Assembly (NCBI GenBank): GCA_937919085.1
Contig: CALFRN010000101.1
Coordinates: 1 to 38,212, forward strand
Length of the DNA stretch: 38,212 nt
DNA from: an uncultured Reyranella sp.
Lineage (GTDB): Bacteria > Pseudomonadota > Alphaproteobacteria > Reyranellales > Reyranellaceae
Reading direction: 5' to 3'
Shown: positions 8,646 to 16,466 of the stretch, one piece after another
How positions within the stretch are numbered: position 1 is the first letter of the stretch
How the letters are laid out: every line of letters starts with the position of its first letter
Notes under the pieces: generated by a model
Database searches by the model: none
What the model was told of the DNA's origin: nothing
Seen by the model: the letters and a program-made list of their open reading frames with translations, nothing else
Position numbers and translations under genes: made by a program

Positions 8646-8681
8646 GGCATGCCCCGCCCGGCGTCCCGGGCAAGGCATGCC
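8646..8681. repeat. Long GC-rich imperfect inverted repeat (hairpin)
   Basis: GGCATGCC-cc-GCCCGG-cgtc-CCGGGC-aa-GGCATGCC: an 8-bp outer stem and a 6-bp inner stem separated by a 2x2 mismatch, with a 4-nt loop. The outer arm is itself a palindrome. It could be an RNA terminator/processing stem or a REP-like element. No T-tract follows. Confidence 0.6.
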
Positions 8682-8749
8682 GAGGCGCCGTCCCGAAGCG
8701 GCCGCCTGCCTGAAGTCGGATTCACGATGCAAAGAGCAAATAACAAAGA

Positions 8750-8764
8750 GAACATATCATGAAC
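8750..8764. promoter_or_regulatory. LexA (SOS) box of the alphaproteobacterial type, no obvious target gene
   Basis: GAACATATCATGAAC is an exact GAAC-N7-GAAC direct repeat (GTTC-N7-GTTC on the minus strand), the established LexA operator of Alphaproteobacteria. It sits in an A+T-rich island, as promoters do here. The nearest start is the deacylase at 8508, 240 nt away on the minus strand; on the plus strand no gene follows. A chance match of eight fixed bases over a 38-kb window is not negligible, so binding is unproven. Confidence 0.45.
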
Positions 8765-8992
8765 TATCTGTGGATAACAAGTCCGCAGAGAGCCTGACCA
8801 GGGGTCGGTTTGGTGATGGTGTTCTAGTTTGAACAGGAGCAACCCGCGCCCGAAGCCGGGCGCACTATTGCAGGTGCAACGGGCCCGGATGCCTCGGCGC
8901 CGTGCCATGCCAATCGATGCCGTACGCGAGTTTGTCCGCAGCCAGAATCTCGAGTTGTCTCGCAGGCTGCCTGAGAAGACATCCGACCCGGA

Positions 8993-9157
8993 TCAGCAAC
9001 GGACGCTACTTCGATTGCAGCCGGAGAAAGAGGTGAGATGGCCGCCTCGCCTCAAAGCGGAGGCAGACGACGCCTGGCTTTCCGTCGCCTCCCGCTCCTC
9101 AATCATCGTCACCAGGTCGTCCACGCCCGTTGGCGTCTGCGAGACGTGCACCGCCAT
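8993..9157 (-). CDS. Possible small ORF (54 aa) just downstream of gatA
   Basis: An ATG at 9157, 7 nt after the gatA stop, opens MAVHVSQTPTGVDDLVTMIE and ends at TGA 8993. The first half looks protein-like (acidic/amphipathic), the second half is Ser/Arg/Gly-rich and unconvincing. No ribosome-binding site is visible. It may be a decayed remnant or chance. Confidence 0.15.
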   Translation of the reverse strand: MAVHVSQTPTGVDDLVTMIEEREATESQASSASALRRGGHLTSFSGCNRSSVRC

Positions 9158-9164
9158 TGCAAGG

Positions 9165-10637
9165 CTAGTAGCCCGAGGCGCGCGCGGAAAATCCGACGGA
9201 CTTCTCGAGCGCGGCAGCCGCGCGCAGCATCGTCTCCTCGTCGAAGGGGCGACCGATGAACTGCAGTCCGAGCGGCAGGCCGTCCCTGTCGAGGCCTGCC
9301 GGCACCGAGATGGCGGGCAGACCCGCCATCGAGGCCGGGATGGTGAACATGTCGTTGAGATACATGGTCACCGGGTCGTCCATCTTCTCGCCGGCCGCGA
9401 AGGCCGCGGTGGGTGCCGTCGGCGTCAGCAGGACGTCACACTTCTCGAAGGCCTGCGCGAAGTCGCGGGCAATCAGGGCGCGGATCTGCTGCGCCTTCTT
9501 GTAGTAAGCATCGTAATAGCCGGCCGACAGCACGTAGGTGCCGATCAGGATACGCCGGCGCACCTCCTTGCCGAAGCCGGCGCCGCGCGTGTTCTGATAC
9601 ATCTCGGCCAGGTCCTTGCCCGGCACCCGCAATCCGAAGCGCACGCCATCATAGCGCGCCAGGTTCGACGAACATTCCGCCGGTGCCACGATGTAATAGG
9701 CAGGCAGCGCGTACTTGGTATGCGGCAGCGAAACCTCGACCGGCACGGCGCCCGCGGACTTCATCATGTCGATGCCCTGCGACCACAGCGCCACGATCTC
9801 CGGCGCGGTGCCGTCAATCCGGTACTCGGTCGGGATGCCGATCCTGAGGCCCTTGATGTCGGGGTTGCGCGCCGCCGCCACGAAGTCGGGTACGGCAAGT
9901 GGTGCCGAAGTCGAATCCTTCGGGTCGTGTCCGGCCATCGCCTGCAGGAGAAGTGCCGTATCCTCGACAGTGCGGGCAAACGGTCCTGGCTGGTCAAGGG
10001 AACTGGCGAAGGCCACGACGCCCCAGCGCGAGCAGCGGCCGTAGGTCGGCTTCAGCCCGACGATACCGCAGAACGACGCCGGCTGGCGGATCGAGCCGCC
10101 GGTGTCGGTGCCGGTGCTGCCCGGCACCATGTAGGAGGCAACGGCCGCCGCCGAGCCACCCGACGAACCGCCGGGCACCAGCTTGCGGTTGTCGCCCCTG
10201 CGCTTCCACGGGTTCTCGACGCCACCGAAATGGCTCGTCATGTTCGACGAGCCCATGGCGAATTCGTCGAGATTGGTCTTGCCGACCATCACCGCGCCGG
10301 CCTTCCAGAGATTGGCGGTGACCGTGCTCTCGTACTGCGGCACGAAGCCTTCGAGGATATGCGACGCCGCCGTGGTCTGGACGCCTTCGGTGCAGAACAG
10401 ATCCTTTATGGCGAGCGGAATGCCGTCGAGCAGGCCTGCCTCGCCTCTGCCGCGGCGCGCGTCCGAGGCGCCGGCCATCGCGCGCGCCTTCTCGGGCGTC
10501 TCCGTGATGAAGGCGTTGAGCGCACGGTGCTCCTCGATCTTCCCGAGGTGCGCATCCACCACCTCTGCGGCGCTGGCTTCTTTGCTTGCCAGTGCGGCGC
10601 CGAGCTGGGCGATCGTAAGATCGGTGAGAACGGCCAT
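9165..10637 (-). CDS. gatA: Asp-tRNA(Asn)/Glu-tRNA(Gln) amidotransferase subunit A
   Basis: A 490-residue amidase-signature enzyme. The Ser-cisSer-Lys triad is visible: K78 in LAIKDLFC, S158 in [13 protein letters not shown] and S182 in [16 protein letters not shown]. The GatA-specific segments [14 protein letters not shown] and [11 protein letters not shown] are present. It hydrolyses glutamine and channels ammonia to GatB in the GatCAB complex, which makes Gln-tRNA(Gln) and/or Asn-tRNA(Asn). The start [12 protein letters not shown] lies 3 nt after the gatC stop, so the two are translated as one operon. Length is normal for the family. Confidence 0.98.
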   Translation of the reverse strand: MAVLTDLTIAQLGAALASKEASAAEVVDAHLGKIEEHRALNAFITETPEKARAMAGASDARRGRGEAGLLDGIPLAIKDLFCTEGVQTTAASHILEGFVPQYESTVTANLWKAGAVMVGKTNLDEFAMGSSNMTSHFGGVENPWKRRGDNRKLVPGGSSGGSAAAVASYMVPGSTGTDTGGSIRQPASFCGIVGLKPTYGRCSRWGVVAFASSLDQPGPFARTVEDTALLLQAMAGHDPKDSTSAPLAVPDFVAAARNPDIKGLRIGIPTEYRIDGTAPEIVALWSQGIDMMKSAGAVPVEVSLPHTKYALPAYYIVAPAECSSNLARYDGVRFGLRVPGKDLAEMYQNTRGAGFGKEVRRRILIGTYVLSAGYYDAYYKKAQQIRALIARDFAQAFEKCDVLLTPTAPTAAFAAGEKMDDPVTMYLNDMFTIPASMAGLPAISVPAGLDRDGLPLGLQFIGRPFDEETMLRAAAALEKSVGFSARASGY

Positions 10638-10640
10638 CGT

Positions 10641-10958
10641 CTACTCCACCACTTTCGGCACGGTGAAGAAGCCGCCGGCGTTCTTGTCGGACGGGTCGAC
10701 AAAGACGGCGCCGCCCGGCGCGTTGGCCAGAACCTTGGCCGCAATACCTCCATCGGTCACCTTGTCGGCGCGCAACGGCAGGGTCACCGCCGAGACGCTC
10801 GACAGCGGCTCGATGCTGGCCGTGTCGACCTCGTTCAGCTGCTCGATCCAGGCGAAGATTCCCGACAGCTCGCCGGCCAGCGGTGCAAGCTCGTCCTCCG
10901 GAACATTCAGACGGGCCAGCCGCGCGATGCGTGCGACCGTCTCCTTGTCGAGTGCCAT
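10641..10958 (-). CDS. gatC: Asp-tRNA(Asn)/Glu-tRNA(Gln) amidotransferase subunit C
   Basis: A 105-residue protein. MALDKETVARIARLARLNVPEDEL, ANAPGGAVFVDPSD and the FFTVPKVVE ending are standard GatC: a short helical and extended chain that wraps GatA and GatB and stabilises the amidotransferase. GGAGAG about 6 nt upstream of the ATG supports the start. It is first in the gatC-gatA operon; the ~80-nt gap upstream separates it from the end of the antiporter gene, also on the minus strand. Confidence 0.97.
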   Translation of the reverse strand: MALDKETVARIARLARLNVPEDELAPLAGELSGIFAWIEQLNEVDTASIEPLSSVSAVTLPLRADKVTDGGIAAKVLANAPGGAVFVDPSDKNAGGFFTVPKVVE

Positions 10959-11037
10959 TCCGATCTCTCCAAAACCCTTATTCGGCGCGGTTGGTAGCCG
11001 TTTTGCACTATTCTAGCAACCGAGCCCGAGGCGCGAC

Positions 11038-13563
11038 CTAGGAGGCAGCCTTGCTCTCGCCCTGCGTCTCGGCGGACCGCCTTGCGGCCACCGCCTCGAT
11101 TTCGCTGCGAACCTCGGGGCGATGTTCCAGCAAAGCGCGGAAGTCCTTCCGCCAAAGCACAAGCAGATGGCAATAACCGTTGGCCACGACATCGGCATTG
11201 CGTGGGTTTGAGCTCAGCAGTCCAATCTCTCCGAAAAAATCCCCCTCCTTCAGCAGGATTGGATTCCCTGATACCCCAACCGTGACGCTGCCCGCGGCGA
11301 TGAAGTACATGGCGTCGGGAGGTCCACCGACCTTGATGATCTTTTCCCCCGGGAGAGCCACGAGCGCGCGCAGACGCCTGCCGACCGCCGTCACGGCCGC
11401 ACGGTCGAGCGACGCGAAGATCGGCACGCGGGCAATCATTTCCGCCAGCTTCAGTCCGAGATCCAGCGGCGGCCGTCGCGCGAGCTCGTTGCGGCGCGAG
11501 CTGAGTCCGTGGCGCAGATCGTCGTATACTTCGCGATTGATAATGCCCTCGCGCAGCCGCCGCGAATATTCCATCGCCTCGAAGCGGACGCCGGCGCGTT
11601 CAAGTTGGCGTGCGTGAACAGACTCGGCATAGCCGGGATACTGCAGCGACAGGGCCTTCAAGGCGCTATCGACCGCCGTCTGGCGGTTTCCGATCACGGC
11701 CGCGAGGCGGGTCTCGGCATCGGCGCCGAGAAGATCGGCGATCGAGCTGATGTTGAACGCCGCCAGTTCCCCCAGCACGCTCTGCGACACCAGCAGGATT
11801 TCGAACCTGTCAGCCAATCGGTCCGTGAGCAGCCGGCCGATGTCGAGGCGTCGATGCAGCCACAATGCCAGGCGAAAACCGAGATTCGGTCGCGATATGT
11901 CCTCTTCCCATTTCTCGTAGCCCGCCACGCCGTGATCGCGAACGGCGTCGATGAGACGGTCGGCTCGTGCCGCCAGTACCGCCACCATGCGGCGCGACAG
12001 GATCTGCTGCTCGAACTGATCGAGGTAGAGCTCCTTTTCCCGCGTCGACAGCGTCACCAGGCCAATGGTGAGGCGTTCATTGAGGTCGAGGGCCAGTTCA
12101 TTGGCCGCCGCCACATACTCGCCCTCCCCGGCTGAGGCCGGATCGGCGCTGATGCCCTCGACCCGCTCATTGTGCAATCGCATGATCTGCTGGAGGTGAC
12201 GCGCGACGTTGACGCGCGACAGCGCCAGTACCCGGTCCCGCAGGGCGACCTCCAGCCGACTGAGCTTGTCGAGTCCGAGCAGGCGCATCACCAGCCCGAG
12301 CGTTGTTGCGTTGACGAACAGGGTGAGCAATACGAACAGCACGGCCGAAATCGCAATGAAGTCGCGCACGGACTCCGGCAGCCGCTGGTCGCCCGCCGCC
12401 ACCATGGCCAGAACGATTGTCACCGCGCCACGCAGCCCGCCCCACACGAGAATGGCTTTGTAGCGAACGTTGACGGGCTGCACCAAACGGGTCGCTTCGA
12501 GCATCGGAAGCATGCCGAACACGACCAAAGCGCGGGCACCGAACGCGCCGAGGGCGACGGCAAGGATGCCCCAGAGGTAGAGCCAGCTCACGCGCAGCAA
12601 CACCTGGGCCGCCAGCATCGACGCCAGCACGAAGATCAGGCAGCTGGCCCAGAATTCGAGCTGAGCCCAGATCTGGCGCAAGGCCGTCCATTGCCGGGGG
12701 TGAAGATGGGTCGGGCCATAGGCCGCCACGGTGAGTGCCGCCATCACTACCGATACCACTCCGGAAACATGAAGATAGTGATCCGCGATCAGGAAGCTGA
12801 AGTAGGTCAGACTGACCGTTACCGAAGCGATCGCCGCGTCCGATCCACCCAGACGCGGCAGGATCAGCATCGTCGCCCGCGCCAGAGCGAAACCCAGCAG
12901 CAGGCCACCAAAGAACTCCCGAAGAAACACCGCGACCGCGCCCATCGGGTCCGCGGAAACGGTCCCACTTATCGGATTGGGCATCGCCTGCGAAACCAGT
13001 ATGCCCATGAACAGGCCAAAGGCGGCAATGGCGACCGCATCGTTCAATAGCGATTCGCCTTCCGCCAGGATCGAAAGGCGCTTGGGCGCTCCGACGTCGC
13101 GGAATATGCCAATCACCGCCGCCGGATCGGTCGTCGATACGACCGCTCCGAGTAGCAGGCAGACAATGATGTCCATACCGGTCGCAAGGTGCACGACACC
13201 CGCAACGGCTCCAATGCATACCAGCACCGCCACGATCGCCAGCAGCAGCACCGCCGAAATTTCGTCCATCAATCGGCGCACGTCGATCGTCAGGCCGGCC
13301 GTGAACAGCAGAGGCGGCAGGAACAGCGGCAGGAACACGTCCGTGCCGACTTCGAGCTTGGCGAGGCCTATGAAGGCATCGCCAAACAGCCCGAACTTGA
13401 GACCGTCCGCGACGATCCAGGAACCGAGAAACCCCAGGCCCATGCCGGCAATAGCCAGCAGCACCGTGTGCGGCAGGCGAAACCTCTCAGCCAACGGCAC
13501 CAGCACGCTGACGACCATCAACACCATCGCGATCGCCAACAGGGAATAGGTAGTGTCGCTCAC
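11038..13563 (-). CDS. CPA1-family Na+/H+ exchanger with C-terminal cyclic-nucleotide-binding domain
   Basis: An 841-residue protein with a GTG start (AGGAG about 13 nt upstream). About 12 hydrophobic helices fill residues 1-415, with the CPA1 exchanger motifs TDPAAV (D146) and EGESLLNDAV (N174, D175) in the ion-binding core. A long soluble helical stretch follows (about 420-690). Residues ~695-815 form a CAP-family cyclic-nucleotide-binding domain: ARVPIFASLD, AGSVTVGV, and a phosphate-binding cassette GEIGLLSSNPRNADV with its Arg. It should exchange cytoplasmic H+ for Na+/K+ with possible gating by cAMP/cGMP/c-di-nucleotide. The architecture parallels sperm SLC9C, but no voltage-sensor helices are seen. 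Confidence 0.92.
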   Translation of the reverse strand: MSDTTYSLLAIAMVLMVVSVLVPLAERFRLPHTVLLAIAGMGLGFLGSWIVADGLKFGLFGDAFIGLAKLEVGTDVFLPLFLPPLLFTAGLTIDVRRLMDEISAVLLLAIVAVLVCIGAVAGVVHLATGMDIIVCLLLGAVVSTTDPAAVIGIFRDVGAPKRLSILAEGESLLNDAVAIAAFGLFMGILVSQAMPNPISGTVSADPMGAVAVFLREFFGGLLLGFALARATMLILPRLGGSDAAIASVTVSLTYFSFLIADHYLHVSGVVSVVMAALTVAAYGPTHLHPRQWTALRQIWAQLEFWASCLIFVLASMLAAQVLLRVSWLYLWGILAVALGAFGARALVVFGMLPMLEATRLVQPVNVRYKAILVWGGLRGAVTIVLAMVAAGDQRLPESVRDFIAISAVLFVLLTLFVNATTLGLVMRLLGLDKLSRLEVALRDRVLALSRVNVARHLQQIMRLHNERVEGISADPASAGEGEYVAAANELALDLNERLTIGLVTLSTREKELYLDQFEQQILSRRMVAVLAARADRLIDAVRDHGVAGYEKWEEDISRPNLGFRLALWLHRRLDIGRLLTDRLADRFEILLVSQSVLGELAAFNISSIADLLGADAETRLAAVIGNRQTAVDSALKALSLQYPGYAESVHARQLERAGVRFEAMEYSRRLREGIINREVYDDLRHGLSSRRNELARRPPLDLGLKLAEMIARVPIFASLDRAAVTAVGRRLRALVALPGEKIIKVGGPPDAMYFIAAGSVTVGVSGNPILLKEGDFFGEIGLLSSNPRNADVVANGYCHLLVLWRKDFRALLEHRPEVRSEIEAVAARRSAETQGESKAAS

Positions 13564-13628
13564 TTGACGAACTTACTCCTGGCACGGCCCGGTCGACCCG
13601 GACCGGCATCCATCTTATAACCTCGACG

Positions 13629-14408
13629 ATGGCCGGGTTGGCAGTCTTCATTCACGGTATGTGGGGTACGCCGGACGTGTGGCGGAATTGGCGCGCGTTC
13701 GCCGAGGGCCGCGGCTGGCAAACAATGGCGCCCGCGCTGCGCCACCACGATGCACCTCCCCTTGAGCCGCCTCCGGAGCTGGGAACGACAAGCCTCGGAG
13801 ACTATGTTGCCGATCTCGATGCCCAACTGCGCGCGCTGCCCGAAAAGCCCGTCGTCGTAGGCCACTCAATGGGCGGGCTGATCGCGCTCCTGCTCTGTGC
13901 TCGCGGTCTGGCGAGCGCCGGCGTACTGCTTACGCCGGCCCCGCCAGCCAGCGTGATCGCACTACGCCCCTCCAACCTGCTGGCCTTCGCACGCATCCAG
14001 ACCACCTGGGGATGGTGGCGAAAGCCCCATCGCGCGACCCTCACCGAGGCTCTGGCACACACCTTCAACACTGCCAGCCCCCGCGAAGGCGCCGAACTGC
14101 ACGCTTCGTTCGTGCACGAATCCGGCCGCGCGCTGTTCGAAATCGCATTGCCCTGGCTCGATCGCGCCAGGACGGCGGCCGTCGACCCCAGTTGCCTGGC
14201 CGTGCCGCTGCTCTTCGTTGCGGCGGAGAAGGACAAGCTCACCCCACCTGGCGTTGTCCGCCGCGCCGCACGTCAGTTCGCGCATGTCTCGGACTACCGC
14301 GAATATCCCGGCCAGGGTCATTGGGTGCCGGGACAACCCGGCTGGGAGCAGATCGCAAGCGATGCCTTTGCCTGGCTCGACACGCGGCGGGCGAAGGAGC
14401 CCGGCTAG
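13629..14408 (+). CDS. Alpha/beta-hydrolase fold protein (monoacylglycerol-lipase/esterase-like)
   Basis: A 259-residue protein with the oxyanion strand FIHGMWGTPDVW, the nucleophile elbow GHSMGG (S80), an Asp in VAAEKDKLTPP and the catalytic His in GQGHWVPGQPGW. This is a complete hydrolase triad. There is no signal peptide, so it is cytoplasmic. Substrate is unknown; the family covers esterases, lipases and lactonases. Its TAG shares a base with the GTG start of ruvX, so the two are translationally coupled. Confidence 0.88.
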   Translation: MAGLAVFIHGMWGTPDVWRNWRAFAEGRGWQTMAPALRHHDAPPLEPPPELGTTSLGDYVADLDAQLRALPEKPVVVGHSMGGLIALLLCARGLASAGVLLTPAPPASVIALRPSNLLAFARIQTTWGWWRKPHRATLTEALAHTFNTASPREGAELHASFVHESGRALFEIALPWLDRARTAAVDPSCLAVPLLFVAAEKDKLTPPGVVRRAARQFAHVSDYREYPGQGHWVPGQPGWEQIASDAFAWLDTRRAKEPG

Positions 14409-14899
14409 TGCCGATCGTGGAATTTCCCGGATTGAAGACCCTGCTGGCCGGCGACGGAATGCGCCACGGCAGCCGCATGATGGCGCTCGATGTCGGCAGC
14501 AAGACCATCGGCATTGCGACGTCCGATGCCTTGCGGATGCTCGCCACTCCGATCACGACCCTCAAGCGCACCAAACTGGCGGCCGATCTCGCAGCCATTG
14601 CCGGTTTGGTGAAGAAGTACGAGGTCAAGGCGCTGGCCGTCGGGCTGCCACTCAACATGGACGGCACTGAAGGTCCGCGCTGCCAGTCGATTCGCCAGTT
14701 CGCGGCCAATATCGCCGCGCACGCGCCGCCGGAGCTCGCGACCCTTCCCATCGTTTTCCAGGACGAGCGGCTCAGCACGGCAGCCGTGACGCGTGGCATG
14801 ATCGACGACTATGACATGAGCCGCGCCAAGCGCGCCGAACGGGTCGATGCCGCCGCGGCGGCGTGGATCCTGGAAAGTGCGCTGGCGCGCCTGCGCTAG
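14408..14899 (+). CDS. ruvX: Holliday-junction resolvase-like / pre-16S rRNA nuclease YqgF
   Basis: A 163-residue protein with a GTG start at 14408 that overlaps the preceding stop by one base. AAGGAG lies 8 nt upstream and decides the start; the track ORF begins 132 codons too early. MALDVGSKTIGIATSD is the RNase-H-fold strand with the catalytic Asp, followed by GLPLNMDGTEGP, FQDERLSTAAV and a C-terminal RVDAAAAAWILE with another acidic site. The family trims the 5' end of 16S rRNA; a recombination role is less well supported. The last 4 nt overlap the convergent peroxidase gene. Confidence 0.93.
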   Translation: MPIVEFPGLKTLLAGDGMRHGSRMMALDVGSKTIGIATSDALRMLATPITTLKRTKLAADLAAIAGLVKKYEVKALAVGLPLNMDGTEGPRCQSIRQFAANIAAHAPPELATLPIVFQDERLSTAAVTRGMIDDYDMSRAKRAERVDAAAAAWILESALARLR

Positions 14900-16068
14900 C
14901 GACAAAGCGGCGACAGTGGAGACCGCGGCGGCGGCTCGACACTGAGCGAGCGCAGGAAGGCCACGAGATCCGCTCCCTGCTGCGGCGAGAGCCCAAGCGG
15001 CCGTACCAGTGGTGTACCGTCGCTGTGCAGACGATCGGGATTCACTTCGGAATAGTGGCGCACGACCGCGTCCAGGGTAGCAAGACTGCCGTCATGCATG
15101 TAGGCGCCGGAGCGCGCGACCTGCCGGAGGCCGGGGACCCGGAACTCACCGAAGTTGCTATGCTGGGGCCGGACGTGGCGCGTGCGTTGCGCACTCGCGC
15201 CCGACGCGTCGTCGTTGTAGCTCCCGAGAAGGTTGAACGGGCTGTCGAGAAGCCTGACCAGTCCGCCGAACCGTCCGGAATCGACCTCGCCGGGCCGCAC
15301 GAAGAAGGCAATGCCGACATCGCCGAACTCACCGTTGGTGAAGCGCGGGCCGTAATGGCAGCTCTCGCAGTTCGCGCTGCCGGAAAAAACCTTCAGGCCG
15401 CGTTGCTCGGCGAGTGGATAGCGCGACGCGGCCACACGATCGCCGGCCACCAGCGCGTCGCGGAATTCATCGAACGGGGTTCGTGGGCTGACCAGGGTCG
15501 CCTGGAAGGCAGCCAACGCCTTCGCCGCGTCGACCAGAAGCTGCTGATCGTCGGTACCCGGCTTGGCGCCGAAGGCTCTCTCGTAACCGCAGGCCAATTC
15601 CTTGTCGCCGCGCAACAGGCGGCCGACAAGCTCGGCGCCGCCGGCCATCTCCTGCGGGTCGAGGATCGGTCGAATGCTCTGGGCCCAGAGCGAGTCGCCC
15701 GCCCCGTCCCATCCAAACCAGTGCGCGTAACCGACGTTCCATAGCGATGGAGTCCGGCGGTCGAGTTGGACTGCGCCCATCCCCCTCGCCCGGCCATCAC
15801 TCCAGTCGCGGCCCGCCTGGTGGCAGGTTGCACAACTCATACTCCCACTCGACGACAACCGCCCATCGTTAAAGAGGTGCTCACCAAGCGCGATTCCCGC
15901 AGGGTCGCCGGAAATCCGGTTCGACGGGTCGCGTGCTGGCGACGGCGGCCATGGACCATGCCGGCCGATGGCTCGGACTTCGTCATCCGACCAGTCGAGC
16001 AGGCGCTGGGCCACAACAGGCGACACGAATGCCACCAGCAATGCCGCCAGCAGCAGAACGGCTTTCAC
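14896..16068 (-). CDS. Periplasmic diheme cytochrome c peroxidase / MauG-family protein
   Basis: A 390-residue protein with a signal peptide (cleavage near VVA-Q) and two heme-c motifs, CATCH (C79-H83) and CESCH (C234-H238). The family segments RTPSLWNVGYAHWFGWDG, DSLWAQSIRPILDP and YMHDGSLATLDAVV are present; M324 of the last is a candidate heme ligand. Family members reduce H2O2 using electrons from cytochromes, or oxidise partner proteins and cofactors as MauG and MbnH do. The gene overlaps the YtkA-like gene upstream (ATGA-type, 4 nt) and is last in a four-gene minus-strand operon. Whether it is a peroxidase or a protein-modifying oxidase is open. Confidence 0.9.
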   Translation of the reverse strand: MKAVLLLAALLVAFVSPVVAQRLLDWSDDEVRAIGRHGPWPPSPARDPSNRISGDPAGIALGEHLFNDGRLSSSGSMSCATCHQAGRDWSDGRARGMGAVQLDRRTPSLWNVGYAHWFGWDGAGDSLWAQSIRPILDPQEMAGGAELVGRLLRGDKELACGYERAFGAKPGTDDQQLLVDAAKALAAFQATLVSPRTPFDEFRDALVAGDRVAASRYPLAEQRGLKVFSGSANCESCHYGPRFTNGEFGDVGIAFFVRPGEVDSGRFGGLVRLLDSPFNLLGSYNDDASGASAQRTRHVRPQHSNFGEFRVPGLRQVARSGAYMHDGSLATLDAVVRHYSEVNPDRLHSDGTPLVRPLGLSPQQGADLVAFLRSLSVEPPPRSPLSPLCR

Positions 16069-16466
16069 TTGAGAATGATGTCGTGCGACAGGCGTTCGGT
16101 TTCCTCGCCAGCACGCACGTCGATGGAGAGTTCCCAGCGCCCGGGCATGTGAAAGACCAGGCCCTCAGCGCGATACCGCCCGTCGGTTCCGGCCACGATG
16201 CTGGGCCGGTAGTTCATGCCATGCCTGTGGTCCGGCATCTGGGCATCGACCGCCACCAGCTCTGCCGGACTGTTCGACTTGGTACAGACGTTGAGCAGCA
16301 GGGAAAACGGTTGGCCGACCTCGATCCGCATAGGCTCGGGGCGAAAGGCGACCAGATAGTGACTCGAATAGATCACCCAGCCGGTTCCGTGACCCAGGTC
16401 GAGCGGACAGTTCGCCCTAGCGGTGGTCGCGAGAAGGATTGGAAACAACGCCGCCAGGATTTTCAT
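16065..16466 (-). CDS. YtkA/FixH-like periplasmic protein with Met/His metal-binding motif
   Basis: A 133-residue exported protein (signal MKILAALFPILLATTARA). The mature part is a small beta-sandwich of the YtkA-like type. The segment DAQMPDHRHGMNYRP (M77, H80, H82, M84) plus FHMPG (H106, M107) gives a Met/His cluster like those in copper-binding periplasmic proteins. C20 and C61 might form a disulfide. It overlaps both neighbours by 4 nt, so it is made together with the diheme peroxidase and the secreted amidohydrolase. A metallochaperone or partner-protein role is inference. Confidence 0.78.
   Translation of the reverse strand: MKILAALFPILLATTARANCPLDLGHGTGWVIYSSHYLVAFRPEPMRIEVGQPFSLLLNVCTKSNSPAELVAVDAQMPDHRHGMNYRPSIVAGTDGRYRAEGLVFHMPGRWELSIDVRAGEETERLSHDIILK

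Larger units (their letters stand above)
8509..9164. other. 0.65-kb intergenic region with no convincing gene
   Basis: Between the deacylase start and the gatA stop no frame on either strand shows a recognisable protein. The centre (about 8715-8785) is markedly A+T-rich against its surroundings and carries a GAAC-N7-GAAC box; a strong GC hairpin lies at 8646-8681. A second, shorter inverted repeat, GTTC-N6-GAAC, is at 8821-8834. The long plus-strand ORF crossing this region (8829-10997) is mostly antisense to gatA and is rejected. The region could hold an sRNA, a decayed gene or only regulatory DNA. Confidence 0.6.

Noticed and set aside
8821-8834. GTTC-N6-GAAC inverted repeat as a second LexA site
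   Set aside because: The alphaproteobacterial box is a direct repeat with 7-nt spacing; this one is inverted with 6 nt.
8829-10997. 722-aa plus-strand ORF
   Set aside because: Almost all of it is antisense to gatA and gatC, whose motifs are intact. It is rich in Arg, His, Gln and Val as shadow frames in high-GC DNA are, with no domain.
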